Source of the DNA: Maea johnstoni
Lineage: Eukaryota; Annelida; Polychaeta; Spionida; Magelonidae
Length of the DNA: 64,000 nt
Reading direction: 5' to 3'
Assembly: GCA_963942565.1 (NCBI GenBank)
Contig: OZ012684.1
Location: forward strand, 64,751,354-64,815,353
Both the position numbers and the translations under genes were made by a program. Below the pieces are notes generated by a model that was given only the letters and a program-made list of their open reading frames with translations, did no database searches and was not told the DNA's origin. Numbering within the stretch: position 1 is the first letter of the stretch; each line of letters opens with the position of its first letter. Below are positions 1 to 30,059 of the stretch, in pieces.

Positions 1-10
1 ACCAAATACA

Positions 11-356
<346 letters not shown>

Positions 357-399
357 TGTAGTGCTGAAATATAGTAAAAGTGCATGCCATATGAGGCAG

Positions 400-2180
400 G
401 TGTAATGGGCAGGAGGTGGGCGGAGGAGGATTTTTATGGTAGATTTCATGGGTTGATAAGCTGGTGCAGCTGCCAGACTCAGCTACTCACTGACTCTGTC
501 ATATAACAACTACAACTCCAGCCAATACATCAAACTTTATAACCCCTCAATCTGTGAATTAAGTGGAGGAGAGAGCTCTAATGTTTCACCATAAAAGTTA
601 TTTAGTCAATAATCATTTTCTTGTGAAAGACAGGTATCAATTAGGAAATCTCACTACAGCTATATGGTAATTTATAATCCTATTTGCATACATATTACTC
701 CTGCTAGACAGCTTAAATCATTCTTGAAGGGTGGCATTAATATAGTCCTGTAGATGGATGGAATGCGAATTCTGCATGGCAGGACAGAATGACCTGAGTA
801 TCTAATTGCACAGCCGGACAGAATGACCTGCGATGTCATGTGGGTTCTATGATGGGTACGGAGAGTTAGACCGAGACCCATATTCCCATGGGGGTGGGGT
901 GGGGTCGGGCAACGTGACCGTGACCGCTATAGCAATATTTTTTATTGGACCATGTGCTACCAAATCCAGCCTCTAGAGAGAGCCAGCATGGAAAGGAATG
1001 TCTATTCACCTCCACAAGCAACTCCAGGAAATTGGAGAGCAATTGTTGATATAGGGAAGACCTAGCTAGCTGGTTGACCAATGCACAGAATATTGACTCG
1101 GTCTCCATGAGGACACTTCATGGGGCCTCCCATCATTGCTTGCATTTAGTACAGTCAGATGATGAAGAACACTATTTTGTACTTTATTGCCTCCTAATAT
1201 TTATAACCTATCTAGTTCCTATTGGTGCCCACAGTACTGGGACTCAAGGCTATATAGAGTGGTAGGATGTCGGGAATAAAACAGACATTACTTTGTTCTT
1301 CAACCCGAGAACAGCAATGAAACTGGTGGTATCAAAGCTTGCAAATCATGTCCAGGGTAATGGATACAAGAGTAACAATACCATTTCCTATGGTATCAAT
1401 TCCAGCCTACTCTTTATACATGATCTGGCCAGCCCATGTATGATGTCGAGACCCTATATCCTTAAGAGTGGACTATTTTGAATCTATGCTTTTTATAGAA
1501 TAGAATTAAACACAACAAGGCTAGGTAGCTGAGCTACACAACTATTAGCCACTGGATGGTTCAGCTTGTTCCAGTCCTGCTGTCTCAGTGTTTAATACCG
1601 CCCCCCCCCCCCCCCTTCCAGTCCATAAAGGCATAATCTTTTAAAACTCTCCCTGGTTTGAAACTCACACTGCCTGCAACACGCAAGCATGGCTAGGCAT
1701 TGTCCTTATGCCTTCTCCAAGGATGGGTCCTCTCTTTTAAAGCTATACCTAATAAGCCATGCCTTCTAGCACCTAACCTAGCTCTAGGTCAAGTAATGTC
1801 TTTACTTCTTTTCTATCTAACTTGAAAAGTATCTCAAAGATATATCAAAACTGAATCTAATATGATAAAGTTCTTAAGATGTTTATTTAACAGGTGGCCA
1901 TCAGGTTACTTTTTAAGCCATATTTATTGGGTCCTGCCTGCAGGGACCATGCCTGGTTTTGTTCCGCACTATTAACCTCTGTATACTTAGGCCCTACTTT
2001 CAAGGGCCCCACCTTCTGACCAACAAAATATTACTGATACTGTGAACAGCATCAATCAAGAACTGGCAAGTAGTACAAACCTGGCTCTACTGCAGGCATG
2101 AGCTAAGAGGAGGAGCTCGTCTGATGAGATGCCAACTACACATGTAAGATGTGCAGCCTAGCTGGGAAGGCTCCAGGGAG
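400..2180. other. AMBRA1 intronic DNA, no gene seen
   Basis: No frame resembling the next AMBRA1 exon (expected to continue after ...FERVR) is visible here, so that exon lies beyond the left edge. A 15-base C run sits at 1601-1615. A stretch near 1780-1860 weakly resembles the dispersed repeat seen at 5460, 7140 and 13455. Confidence 0.5.
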
Positions 2181-2188
2181 GGGGTTAC

Positions 2189-2540
2189 GGTAATACAGGG
2201 TCCGTCTAGAGCCAATTGCCAGCCTACAGGGAGCAGGTTAATACAGGCTAGGTCTGGTGCCAATCGCCAACAATACTAGGCCTCTGGACATCACCCTCTA
2301 CATACTACACCTACGGTAATAGTGGGTACATCTAGAGCCAGCCTACAGGGAGCGGGTTATAACAGGCCCGGTCTGGTGCCAATCGCCAACAGTGCTAGGA
2401 CTCTGGACATCACCCTCTACATACTACACCTACGGTAATACTGGGTCCATCTAGAGCCAGCCTACAGGGAGAAGGCTACTACAGGCTCGGTCTGGTGCCA
2501 ATAGCGAACACTGCACCCTCTACATACTACACATACACTC
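2189..2540. repeat. Minisatellite, about 120-bp unit, 3 copies
   Basis: Units start at GGTAAT near 2189, 2315 and 2434 (spacing 126 and 119). Each carries the shared words TCTAGAGCCA, GCCTACAGGGAG, GGTCTGGTGCCAAT and CCTCTACATACTACAC. The last copy is shortened. It lies in the AMBRA1 intron left of coding exon 4. Confidence 0.85.
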
Positions 2541-2653
2541 AAATGGATAATCTAACATATATTACTCAGTAAGATCATTTGCATGAACTGAAGCATGTCC
2601 AGAAAAAATCCTGGTCATCTGAAAATTGAAAATATATCAACTGAAGGCAGTTT

Positions 2654-2798
2654 TTAACCCTTCCAAATCTGAGGCTACTTTTGTCCCGAAGCACAAGAAT
2701 TTTTGAAAATCATTTAAACTGCCTTTTTTAGATTGCTTTCAAAAATCTTTGAATGTGGGTGCTTTGGACAAAAGTAGCTTTAGCATTGGAATGGTTAA
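2654..2798. mobile_element. piggyBac-like fold-back MITE with TTAA ends
   Basis: TTAA at 2654-2657 and 2795-2798 flanks a 137-bp element. Its arms (CCCTTCCAAATCTGAGG... and its near complement ending ...CATTGGAATGG) share ACTTTTGTCC in the inner part. TTAA target duplications and a CCC start are typical of piggyBac non-autonomous elements. Related copies lie near 10205 and at 11266. Confidence 0.7.
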
Positions 2799-2904
2799 GC
2801 TGGGATCGTGTGAGAGAAAATAGAGCAAGGGACCATAACCTAGGGAGATGGGCAACTCCTACCAATTAACCTAGGTTATGTAGGGATTCTCTGTAGGGAC
2901 TCAC

Positions 2905-18787
<15,883 letters not shown>

Positions 18788-18960
18788 GTTGATTGGTGGT
18801 GGCAGGAGCAATGCTACAATGAACAAGAAGACCAAATCAGCACATTGAAATCCATGTCATGCCCAGCAATCAATTTTCAACACTCAATAAAAATATGTAA
18901 TCTAAAAATTTGTGCAAAAAAAAAATCAGTTAGTAATTTTTCAACATTGACAGATATTCC

Positions 18961-19075
18961 AGGACCCCTTCTTGGCAGATACTACAATCAGTGGCAGGAG
19001 CTATGCTACAATGGCTACAACTGGAATCCATGTCATCTCTTTCAATCAAGACTCAAGAGTCATCACTCAATTAAA
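18961..19075 (-). repeat. Degenerate copy of the AMBRA1 first coding exon start and acceptor
   Basis: CCCTTCTTGGCAGATA, GTGGCAGGAGC, ATGCTACAATG, GAATCCATGTCAT and TCACTCAATTAAAA follow the same order as in 18768-18895, about 190 bp away. The echo spans the start codon area, leader, acceptor and upstream intron. The ATG itself is not kept. Confidence 0.8.
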
Positions 19076-19149
19076 ACCTTAATTCAGTGATTTCTGCAAG
19101 CAAAAACCTGCTTACCAGCATAATTGAATATGATATTTCTTCAAGTCTC

Positions 19150-19290
19150 ACTTTTTACAGCCATGTTATGGTTATGTTGTGACTAGCTAATAAGTTACAA
19201 GTGTAAGAAAAAAATGATGTGCCCAGGTAATACCAAGGTATACTCCTCATAAGTCACTGGCAACTGTCTTGCATGCCTTACCAAGATTGA
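19150..19290 (-). mobile_element. tRNA-type SINE, degraded tail part
   Basis: Read on the minus strand it carries AAGGCATGCAAGACAGTTGC then AGTGAC, and TAGCTAGTCACAA words, as in the fuller copy at 60000-60207. The head with promoter boxes is missing. Confidence 0.5.
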
Positions 19291-19959
19291 CACCCTAGTT
19301 CAGAAATAAATAGTCAAACAGATACTTGGTAGAATGGCGTGTGAGCACTTTGATGGATACAAGACTATAAACCGAATACCTTTAGAATGGGAGAGGGCTT
19401 CAGGGGGAAAAAGAAGTATGTGAATGAAACAAACACACGATGCGAAGAAAGTGGCACATAATAATGACCATGATAAGAAGAGGATACTGCTAGTTTCCCA
19501 ACTATTCCTCAGTGGCTAGTTGTGGCGTGCGCGAGATGTAAACATAGCAGCATGCTCCAGAACCTGTTTGCAACTTGAACCTGACTGCTCCCAGGTGAAG
19601 TCATCTTGTGTTTATTTTGATTTCCCTTAAGCCTTTGCAATCCCCCATCACGATTGCGACGACAAGGGGGAGACACAGATGTAGCCAATTCTTATATCAA
19701 CAGAAGGTTCAGTGTTGGGTTAGTGGAGTGGCAACTTTACCTCATGCCAGTATCTCACCTTCAACACACCCCTGCTGCCCTTCACAGAATACACTTTTCA
19801 CAAACACTACACACAAATAAACATGACTCTATATCTTTTTTGAATAAAACAGTACTATACATGCAGGAAGCAGCTTTTTCATTTTCACAGACGACCAATA
19901 GCTACATATACCTTTAAATTGGACCATCATATATTCTTTAGACTTGCTACAAGTCTGTG

Positions 19960-20183
19960 ATTTCTGGCTCTTTCACTGATCTGACTTGAGTTGAATTCAC
20001 TCCAGTATTAGTTCTGAATAAATCCTCAAGGGGGACACACTTGAGCTCTAGTCTGAATCGCAACTCAACCGTAACTCATGAAAACAGTGCTTCCATCTAT
20101 AGTTTGAGAGAGACATCAAACCTACTTAGTATGTATAGTGGTGGGGGCATTATACCTAACACAGCCTGAGAACCAGGCTAATA
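19960..20183 (+). repeat. Dispersed repeat, family X1
   Basis: It shares TTAGTTCTGAATAAATCCTC, AAGGGGG, GACATCAAACCTA and GCCTGAGAACCAGGCTAA with 8105-8312. Confidence 0.6.
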
Positions 20184-20430
20184 TTCTTATGCTTCTGATA
20201 ACTGCAATTTACAAATTGATCTGTCCAGATTAAAAATCATTATTTTCTTTAGTTGAAAGTGGCAGACAAAAAAAATATTTAAAAAAAGGAGGTGGGGTTT
20301 TTTTATATCCCATTTTTCCATTTCATTCTTTGAACAAATTCTCCAAGAATGTGTGAATAGGTAAAATCCCAATAGATTTTCATTCCAGGTGCTTAGCTTA
20401 TCAAAATATCTAAAGGATATGTTGATAATA

Positions 20431-20663
20431 TTAACCCATTTAAAACTATGCTCACAGTGGCCAAAAGCAGCCTGACAATTTGACTAAATCTTTCAGGCAA
20501 AAAGGAAAGTTGCGATAATATCTGAAGTAATAACGTAGTTAAGAACACAAGCAACAACTCTCCATCAAATATTTTGTAAAATCACTCTTAACCGCTAAGT
20601 CACCATCATAAGTGTAATGGATACAGACAACAATTTCTGGAGAAACTACGAAGCATAAATGGG
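20431..20663. mobile_element. piggyBac-like MITE, second family
   Basis: It starts TTAACCCATTTAAAACTATG and ends AAGCATAAATGGG. Internal CAGTGGCCAAAAGCAGCCTG and CAAATATTTTGTAAAAT also occur in the relic at 60225-60512. The right TTAA has decayed. Confidence 0.65.
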
Positions 20664-20699
20664 AAAATGATTGGATTCACTGAATTCCCCAAAAGCAGC

Positions 20700-21140
20700 A
20701 AACTGATTGTAGATTTCCCCTGGCTTTTAGCAGTTGATTTCATCACTATCATTCTGCTAATGGCTTGGGACCTCCTTGTTGGCTATGCATTGGAGTTCTG
20801 AAATTGATTCCATGTAATTCAATTCCTGGAGGAGCCAACATAAAAAGAGCAAGACCGTTTCCTTTTATGTGATCTCAGGCTCTGGCATTAAAACATCTAA
20901 ATCAGGAAAGGTCTTCCAAAAGAAGGTTTAACCAATTATAGAATGATTTGTACAAAAATGTAGAAATGTGGCTCTAGAATGAAAAAGCCAATAATTTCCT
21001 CCTTTCATTAAATCAACAAAATGCAGCAAGGATGGAAAGATTCAATACTTCTGTGGGCTCACAAGTGATCACCATAACCTCCAAGCCTCAATGCATACCT
21101 ATGAATCTCTTAGTCTATGATTTCATTAAATAATGCTTTT
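20700..21140. other. Repeat-free intronic stretch, no gene seen
   Basis: Unique-looking DNA with homeodomain-type words (GATTTCATCA, TAATGGC, CCAATTATAG). No open frame or splice context. It could be regulatory, but nothing proves it. Confidence 0.25.
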
Positions 21141-21149
21141 CTCTGTTTT

Positions 21150-21275
21150 TGGTTACTGTATCTTTTGCTTCCTGTCTAGGTTGTCACTCTTATCCACCAG
21201 AATCAAGAATCAAGCGATTGGAAAGATCTCACTGCGGCCACCTGGTGACCAATTTCCAAACTAATTCAAGGTTAA
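21150..21275 (-). repeat. Dispersed SINE-like repeat, family X2, partial
   Basis: The minus strand carries TTGGAAATTGGTCACCAGGT followed by GGCC and GTGAGATCTTTCC words of the family seen at 7140 and 13455. Confidence 0.4.
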
Positions 21276-21862
21276 CTAATTTGTAAGTCAGATGTAATTT
21301 TCATGTTAAATAATAAAAAAGCGTTACAAAATATATTTGGCCTAGATCTAGGCTAACCTATGAGGAGATTGAAAGGATTGGTATTTGGTGGAACTGTGCA
21401 GGGTAACTCCTAGTAAGGAATAGGTCAAGTTCACAAGGTGAACGCGACAACCTTGGGCTGATGTTGTTGCTGCTGCTGACTCCTGATGGATTGGCCATTG
21501 TAGGTTCCTATTATTGGATTTGTGGGCTGGCAGTGTAACTACAGGTGGCGGCCATATTACAAGCAAGTCCTTATATAGGAAGGCCTACCTGGATACAAAC
21601 AACCTTCATCCTACACAATCATGTAAATCTAAGTATTTCCATGGATTACTTTAAGTACTCAGGTCTGGGTACCTTTGGCTGAGGGTTCACCACATTTATG
21701 TTGAATTTATGTTAATCTTTAAAAAGATTAGGTTCTGTGTTACAGCCCTACCATAGTTACAGACAAACATTCCCCTCTGGACATTAAGTTAAAGTATCTA
21801 GAAACTTGAGAAGGCATTGCATGGATGTTGTTGATTATTCATTCAGTTGTATCTTGTCTACA

Positions 21863-22131
<269 letters not shown>

Positions 22132-22409
22132 GGAGGGGGGGTTCTTTCAATAATTAAATATACCAATTAGAATCCTTGATATTTTTGTGTAAATAGATTG
22201 ATAGTGATAAATGTTAGGAGATTTGGGAATGGCCATAGTGCATATAGCCAGTGTATGACTGTTATTGGACAGTTTATAGCCATGCATGTTCAACCAGTCT
22301 CAGTCTGCTACCGATAATCCTCAATCTTGGTGAGCTTCCAACCCATAGATTCACCACCTGAATACCAAAACCCCGCAGCTAGACCTGGATGCTACACAAT
22401 GATATCTGA

Positions 22410-22975
22410 CACATACATTTCACACATACTGATCTGCACAGATAGATGCAAGTGTCATCAACCAGTAATATTGACTCATATGGTTTGTATTGATGTCTCC
22501 CATCTATTCACACCATCACCAATTGATCCAGAGGGATGCAAGTGACATCTGTCAATCCCAACACATCAACCAGTAATATTGACTCATAGGGTTTGTAATG
22601 ATGTTTTTTCCATATATTCACAGTTTCACACTGTCATTAATTGATCCAGAGGGATGCAAGTGACATCTGTCAATCAACCAGTAATATTGACTCATAGGGT
22701 TTGTAATGATGTTTTTTCCATATATTTACAGTTTCACACCATCATTAATTGATCCAGAGAGATGCAAGTGACATCTGTCAATCAACCAGTAATATTGACT
22801 CATAGGGTTTGTAATGATGTTTTTTCCATATATTTACAGTTTCACACCATCATTAATTGATCCAGAGAGATGCACTTAGTGGCATCTGTCAATCAACCAG
22901 TAATATTGACTCATAGGATTTGTATTGATATTATTTCTCCGTCTGTTCACATCATCACTAATCGATCCAGACAGT
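22410..22975. repeat. Minisatellite, about 108-bp unit, 5 copies
   Basis: GATCCAGA recurs at 22525, 22643, 22751, 22859 and 22964 (steps 118, 108, 108, 105). Units share GATGCAAGTGACATCTGTCA, ACCAGTAATATTGACTCATA and GTTTCACACCATCATTAATT. The middle copies are nearly identical. Confidence 0.92.
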
Positions 22976-23199
22976 GAGGTGAGATGTGACCAGCCTATAA
23001 CCTTAAACACATAGACCAGTTGGGGCAGGTGGTGGGTGCGGGGTAGTGGAGGTGCTCCTTGGATTGAAGCACCCCTTTGGGTTCCTACCAATCTCTACAG
23101 GTACAAAGTTATTTCTACCTGGACATAGCCTGATTGGATTTGAGCATCCCAAAAGGTTCAGTCTACCACTATCGGCTGATCCTCAAGGGGAATGTGTCT

Positions 23200-23385
23200 A
23201 CGGCTTAGCCATTGACTACTGGCTGTCTCTCATCCTTGCCTAGGATCAAATCCTGGCCGGAACATGCGAGAAAGTTTCCAGTGACTTTGGGTAGAGCAGT
23301 GTTTTTTCACTGGAATCTCCAGTTTCTTCCACTGTCAACTGGCTAGTCACCAATCAGCCTTAATATGGGAGAAAAAGTGACATCA
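23200..23385 (+). mobile_element. tRNA-derived SINE
   Basis: B-box-like GGATCAAATCCTGG lies at about 23243, preceded by a head with GGCTGTCTCTC. The body carries AGTTTCCAGTGACTTTGGGT, TTTCTTCCACTG and ACTGGCTAGTCACC, and ends GGGAGAAAAAGTGAC. The same order is seen in reverse at 60000-60207. Confidence 0.7.
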
Positions 23386-24346
23386 ATCAAAATTATGAAA
23401 TTCCTCAATCCTCACTATCTGTAATGGCAAAGGCTGATCAAGTACTTGATCAGCCTTAAGTACTTAGCTAGAGGAGGAATTAATTGGGTTATCACTAGCC
23501 AGCCCTGGTTTCCACTAGACACTATATGACCAGACACATGAGACAGGTACTTGATGACTGGTGACAGCATTGATCTGTCATGTGTCACCCCCATAGTGTG
23601 CCACAACCACGTACTATGCCCTGATTATATCCTGGCACCCGGCACAGAGATGAGAACTATCCTCTGATTCCTTATTATGCTATCCACAGCCCTATAAGCT
23701 CCATGATGAATCACTACCTGACTACTCTTGCTGTCACATTGTTACTTTACCAGCAATTACCCATAAGGCTAGTGATTAGATTACCTATGTGTGCTACCGG
23801 ATCAGCTGCCACCCGCCCTTCCTGGCTGTCCAGAATATTGATGAGATGACTGTTTTTAAAAGCTGGTAGTTCTATCTAATACACATTCCTCACACATCTA
23901 GATAAACAGATGATATAAGCTTGATCTAGAAAGCGAATTCTTATCATTCTTTAAATAAAAAAATTGAAATATAAAATCTGACTGTTTTCTCACAATAGAG
24001 TGGATAACTATTTGATGGTCAATAATCATACCTTTATTTTTTTTTGAAACACTGCAAATATTAACTGACCTAAATGGTGAACTTTGATGTGAATACATAG
24101 AAAACTTAGTTTGCCTGACACTGCACTGTAAAATGTGCCAGTAGTAAAATCTTATCAAAAAAGTAGGATAAATACTTGAGTTGTGAGCAGAGATAGTGCT
24201 AGAGGTATGAATGCAAATTTATGTTTTATCACACAAAAAAATATTGTTTTTATATGATATACAGTCATTCTCCTGAAAATTGATGATGATCTGATACACA
24301 AAGAAATTGCCGTCTGCTTCTGCTGTTGTTGGAGAACTTGGTTAAA

Positions 24347-24712
24347 CTATAGAGTTGTGATCAGAAAGACAGATACTTCAATCAATGGGTTAATAAACAA
24401 TGCCATTAAGGTGTTGAGAGCAGGTCCTACAGAATCACCTCCGCTCAAGCATACTTTCATCACGGATATTAGAGGCAGCAGGTCCAAGAGGATCAATAAG
24501 CTAATAAACTCAGCTGTCATTTTAGGTGCTAGAAGTTCACGTGATATTAGATTAAGCCAGAGTAAATTGGATGAAGGCCCTGAGAAAACAATTGGGTTAC
24601 TTGCCATAGGTGAGCCAATCTCCTCTTGATTATCTTTTGTTTGATTCAGCCTTGTAATATGACAATCACACGACAGCACTGCACCTGACATCATTACTGG
24701 CAAGACACTCAT
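24347..24712. other. Open frames on both strands, unknown; possible coding relic
   Basis: A 121-codon minus frame and a 90-codon plus frame overlap in otherwise stop-rich DNA. The plus frame (...RAGPTESPPLKHTFITDIRG...) could end at a donor-like ATAG|GTGAGC near 24609, with AG dinucleotides upstream. I recognise no domain in either frame. It could be an exon of an unknown gene, a transposon relic or chance; direction is undecided. Confidence 0.25.
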
Positions 24713-24719
24713 CCGGTCA

Positions 24720-27700
24720 TCCTATAATGCACTTATTGAATTATGCTCGAAGTAGGCAACCTAACACTGAGTGGAACTATAGATCAATTATCAAGTGACC
24801 GGATGAAAAAATATATAGTGAAATAGTGTTCTAATGTAAATAGCCTCCTCAAATCATTGTCAGACATTATGGAAAGACAAGACTTGAAGGTACACCATAA
24901 TGTGCCTACATATAAAATAATGCATGTAACATAGCTATATGAGAAAAATCATCTAAGTATAAACACACATCAAATGACAGCAGATTATGCTGTGTTCTCT
25001 TCACATAAATGAGATAGCTGCTCACAATATATCTAAGAAAAAAACTGAGTACACTGCATAAGTTTCATCTAACTTTTATTAATACTTCTCCCTGAACCAG
25101 AAATATCTAGAATTCTATAGAAAGTTGGTATAAATTGAATGCAAGATAAACCTGAATCAGACAAGGTGTCTTGGCAAGGCCAAAATCCCGCTTCGAGATC
25201 GAGTTTTTCATTTATACTTTATCTCCAACTCTTCTTCAAATAGCTTGCAAATTCATGGTTCATTCTGAAGTACAAAAGGTCCTGATGGCACTTGTCAAGA
25301 CCTCCAGGCCTGAATGAGTTAAGCACTTGCATGTATATTAAGAACTCCTATCATCCTCCAGTCATGAAGTCAGTGCTCCCTGTTTGCAGGCAGGCAAGAA
25401 CACCTTGTGACTAACGTTTTCCCCGTTTGCTCTACAACCAAACGCAAGATGCCACGCTGTCCATGCAGACAGAGCAACCGACAGAGCAAGCAACAGAGCC
25501 ACCATGTTTTGACAAAGTTCCCAGCAAACAGAGCGGGAGAATGACAGTTTATATAAAGGTCTGGCCAGAGGTTAACACAACACAGACAAATAATAGCCAT
25601 GAATGGAGGGCCTCCTAACAGGCATTGGTTCCTTAAGCTAACCTCAAGTGCTAATTCAAACATTTGCAGAATAGAGCCCTGCCATATAGATTACAAAAGA
25701 TTCCTAAAACATAGTGTACTATGTGTACAGTACAATGTGTGCCTTTCATATTTTTCAAATCTTCACATTTAAGCAACATGTCTTGACCTCTCCATGCATA
25801 GTGATACCTGATTGCTTGACACAAATGCAAATCATATCTATAAAATTAAGAAGTGCAGTACATGTATATCTTATGTACTGGAATAAAAGTTCTATTAAGG
25901 AAATCGTTCTCAAATGTTTCTCAAATGACAGCATTTAGAAATGTATCATGGCATCAGAATGCTTTAAAATTGTGTTTTAAAACTCTGTAAACATCCTGGG
26001 TCTTGAAAATGCAGGGTAAAATTCCCCTACACAAGATATCACCCAGGTTCCTATGAGCTCTTCCCATGCCTGGATGGGTACTTCCCTGCCAGCAATCAAA
26101 ACAGCACATGTGTCACCAGTGGACAGGGCATTGTTCCCTTTCTGCCCTAAATACTCTATGCATATATACCAGCAACTTCCATCAAATTTAAACAACTGTT
26201 AAAGCTTGAGATGCATATATTTTTCTTTTAAGCTTGCAGGTTCACTGTCACTGAAAGCATGGTCAAGCTTCTCCCTTTGTATGTGTCTAATACCGAAGCC
26301 GTTGGTGAAATGGTCACCTATGAGGAGCGGTCTCAATAATGCAGTGTTAGTCAGCACTAAAAAGGATAGTGACCCCCAGTGCAAATCAAGTTATAAAGGG
26401 AAACCTGTAGTTCAAGTGCTGCTACGTCTTCTAATATATAAAGCCTGCCATGTGTAATCAGGCATTCTAAAACATGCCCTAGGGGACAGTGAACAACTCA
26501 AGGATAAACAAGATGATAAAAACTGCCATAGCCTAGATAAATCTCCACTATTTTCTCCTATGAATACAATAAATGTGTAGTAATAATACAATGGCATTAG
26601 TTAGGCTTTGTTTGATTGATTATTTCTCAAATACATGAAAGATCAAACTGTTCGATAGTAGGTAATGGACCGAACTAACATACCTAAGATATCATGCATT
26701 TTGAATAAGGTGTAGAGTAAATACCAATTTGAGAAGCAACATCGCCTTAAGCTGTCATATAGCAATTATACAATCTCACCTGCAACAAATCAAACCAGTA
26801 TGACTGGTCAAGATTGAAGTGACCATTTAAGACAGTCACTGCCTTAGTTGTTGTATATCCAATATCCAAAGCAGTAAAACGGAGTTCAGCTCTCATAAAA
26901 TGTATCCCACATCTAGCAAGATATATGTAAATCCACTGATTTCACACTGATATTTTCCTTCTCACAGTAGGTAGTAGTCTAAGTAGATCAAAGTTGTTGT
27001 TCCAGGAAAGCTAGCAATAACACATCCAAGCTCCTTGACTGCCCCCTGCCTTGTCCAGCAAGCATGCCAATCAGGACTGGTCAAGCAACCTACGGTCTAG
27101 CCAGCCAAGCCTGTGCTAATGTGTGGTCAGCAGTCTATGCCATACCTTCTACTATCCAATGGATATGGCGTAGTAAATACACACATTTGACAGTTACTTC
27201 TTATCCACATAGATAGGCCTAGTGTTGTACATATAGAGTTGTCCTGTGTTGAATGTGATTAGATGTCCAGTAATGATAGAACGATGCATAGGACATGAGG
27301 ATCCACTGCGGGCAGCCTGTACACTGTGCTGTCCACTCTACATATGGTCTACAAGGTCTCTCTCCCCGCCACCACTAACAACTACAAGCAGCAGCCAGTA
27401 GCACGTGGTCCTGACTAGCCTGGCTTCACACACAATAACACGACTAGCCTCTCTGATCAGCAGGTTCAATAAGCCACATCCGTCTCTGTCTGCACTCGCT
27501 CGCTGCTGCATCCATCAATCTTGGCTGATACCATGATGGATGTGCTCCACTTCTCACTCATAGCAATCTAATTACTTTTTTGGCAATTAGTTCACATGGC
27601 GGGCGGCTTGTGTGCGGGCAATGTTGCAGCACAATGCAAAGCAGCGCAGGCGAAACCTTGCTGCCAGTCTAGGCCAAGTCAAACTGAGGTCAGAAGAAAG

Positions 27701-29510
27701 TCCATGTAGATGACCTAATGCCCCAGTGAGCTGACCTAATGACAACCGAAAATGTTGTCACACTCTTTTACAGACTGCCTCTTTTACTCACAAAGGAGAT
27801 CCACCACCCCTTCTTCTATTGTCTTTTAAGAAGCCCGGTAGTACCTCCTTCCCCTCCTTGGTGAAGCTCCTAAAGCCCCTTTATACCCCTCACTATGAAT
27901 CTCTCCACTCTCAAGGGCTGCCTATGACAAAACTGAGCCTTGACAACATTCACAATCAGCACACCAGCTTGCTAACACCTCCACTACTACTTAACGGAGA
28001 TCACACAGTAATCTTCAAGGCAAACATCAAAGTTTTCCAACACCAGTTATTTTCAATCACAACACAATGGAATTTGCACATGCTGTCACTGGGCTGAGCA
28101 GAGACCAGTCATAACAAAGGCCATAATTCAAGCATCTACTACTGGCCTCGCCAAGTGCCAATCAATTATATGGCTTTTTAATCTTACTCATATCTGTCTC
28201 TCAGTGATATGCCTGTATCGGTGCCAATCAAATACTAAGATTAACAGCAGATTGGAACTATTCAGAGGAAATGAACCTCCATTATATGCTTTCTGTTCCT
28301 ATCATAAATACAACTAAATAGGGAAATTGCTACACACACACATACACACGCTCAAAGCTATGGTGACCTGTGACCACATGTGCTTAACAAGTCTTTATAA
28401 AACATTCTTTATTTTAACCTAAACAACAAAAAAAATCCTAAAAAAAATGATTTCCATAAATTGGTTCACCTTATTATGATTCCTTTGACAGACAGTGATA
28501 AATCCCTTCTTTCCATTTGACTGGAAACCTAATTTCTAGTTTAAATCCATTGTGTTGGTTTAGCAAATTGTAACATAAACTTAAACAATGAAACCTCTGA
28601 GGTGTGACCAGGTCAAAAGTGTTCAAGGAGGAACAAATGAGACTTTGGAATTGCGTTCACAAAAGGTGTTAAGACCTCAGAGGTGTTCGCAGAATGAGAT
28701 GTAAGTGTAAAACCAACCAAGCTACCTTGAAGCAATGCACTTTGAAAGGGCTAGTAATGAATTCACTACAAACATTGCAGTCCTTGTGCAATCTAGTAAA
28801 TTAGATAACTTGTAACCTGTCCAGTGCCCCACTGTGAGCCTACTCATGTGAAGGAACATAACACCTTTAGTGTAAGGAGGCTAGAAAAAGCATGTGTACC
28901 ATGTGTCCGCAGACTGAGGGGCCATAAGGGATGTTGAGGGGCCAGGTAAGGGGGAAAGGGGGCCTAGATCCTAGCCTGTATAGCCGTATCTATTTTGTAT
29001 CTATTTTGTATCTATTTTTACAATCAACAAGCAGCAAGTACTTCTGGAGTTTTGGTTTGTTCAGGTGTCTCTCACTTGGTGGTGTCCACATATAGCATGT
29101 AAGTGTTTACCTGAAATCAACCAGAGAAATGAAGACCATATGGTGCCATCTACGGGCCACTAGTGGTACTACACCATGCTGTTTGGTCATCAAAAAGGAA
29201 GGTTGACTTTCAGGAACTAGGAGCTTAGGGAGTGGGAAGTGCTTTTCAGCCATGCAGTGGAGCATGTAACATGTCATGGTGGTTCACCACCCAGAGGAAC
29301 CACTCTCAGTGGAGCTCAGCACAGGAGGTCATGCAAGTAATTATAATGAATGCTTTTCAAAGAAAACACATTAATCTGATGTCATGATTACCTCACATTG
29401 CCCTCAAGTCCCTCCATTAACTGCTTGCCTCCAGGCCTGAAGCCATGAGAGCAGACACTGCGCTGAAAACCTTTCACACAACCTCTAGCTTAAACAGCTC
29501 CTGGGCTGTG
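24720..29510. other. Long stretch without recognised genes
   Basis: No frame here combines length, splice sites and recognisable protein. 27450-27690 is locally CpG- and GC-richer with paired homeodomain-type sites (CTAATTACTTTTTTGGCAAT) and could be regulatory. Near 28595-28690 the words CCTCTGAGGTGTGACC and GACCTCAGAGGTGTTCGC suggest a decayed short repeat. Confidence 0.4.
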
Positions 29511-29514
29511 GATT

Positions 29515-29665
29515 GATTTTAAAGAATCTTTTCTTTGATCTGGTTCCTGTCTTTTGCATGATATCTGTTCCTTCGGCTGATCATGGATGATGCCAATGGT
29601 GGTTTCCCTGATTAGTTACAAAGGAATTGGATAGATCACACTCTGACCACCTGGTGAGCACATTT
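29515..29665 (-). repeat. Dispersed SINE-like repeat, family X2
   Basis: Plus-strand CGGCTGATCATGGATGATGC, CAATGGTGG and AGATCACACTCTGACCACCT are the reverse complement of the family's 3' half (ATGATCAGCC; GGTGGCC...GAGATC). Confidence 0.5.
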
Positions 29666-30059
29666 AGAACTAACTCAGCATAGACAGTTTTGGGATGGTA
29701 TATGCAATTGCACAAATAATATAGATATTCCTTAATCCAGTAAAAACATATGTTTTCCTTTCACACCCTATCAAAATCTAAATAAAGCAATTCTGGGAAC
29801 TTCCTAATTCTGGCTGATGAGGTATATATTAAGATAAAATAATTTTCAAATTAGTCTTCCTACAGAAAAGGAGGATATGTAATCATATAGCCTCGATACC
29901 AGGCTGAATACATGTACTTCTGTATATTGACCGCTTGCTGTCTTAATAACTCCACTGTGCTTGCTGAGTCCAGTTTAGTTCTTAATTTTCACACCAGATG
30001 TCTGTTCTTGGTATTCAGCTTAACAACCACAAGAGAATTCAGCAGTGCTGCCATCTGGC

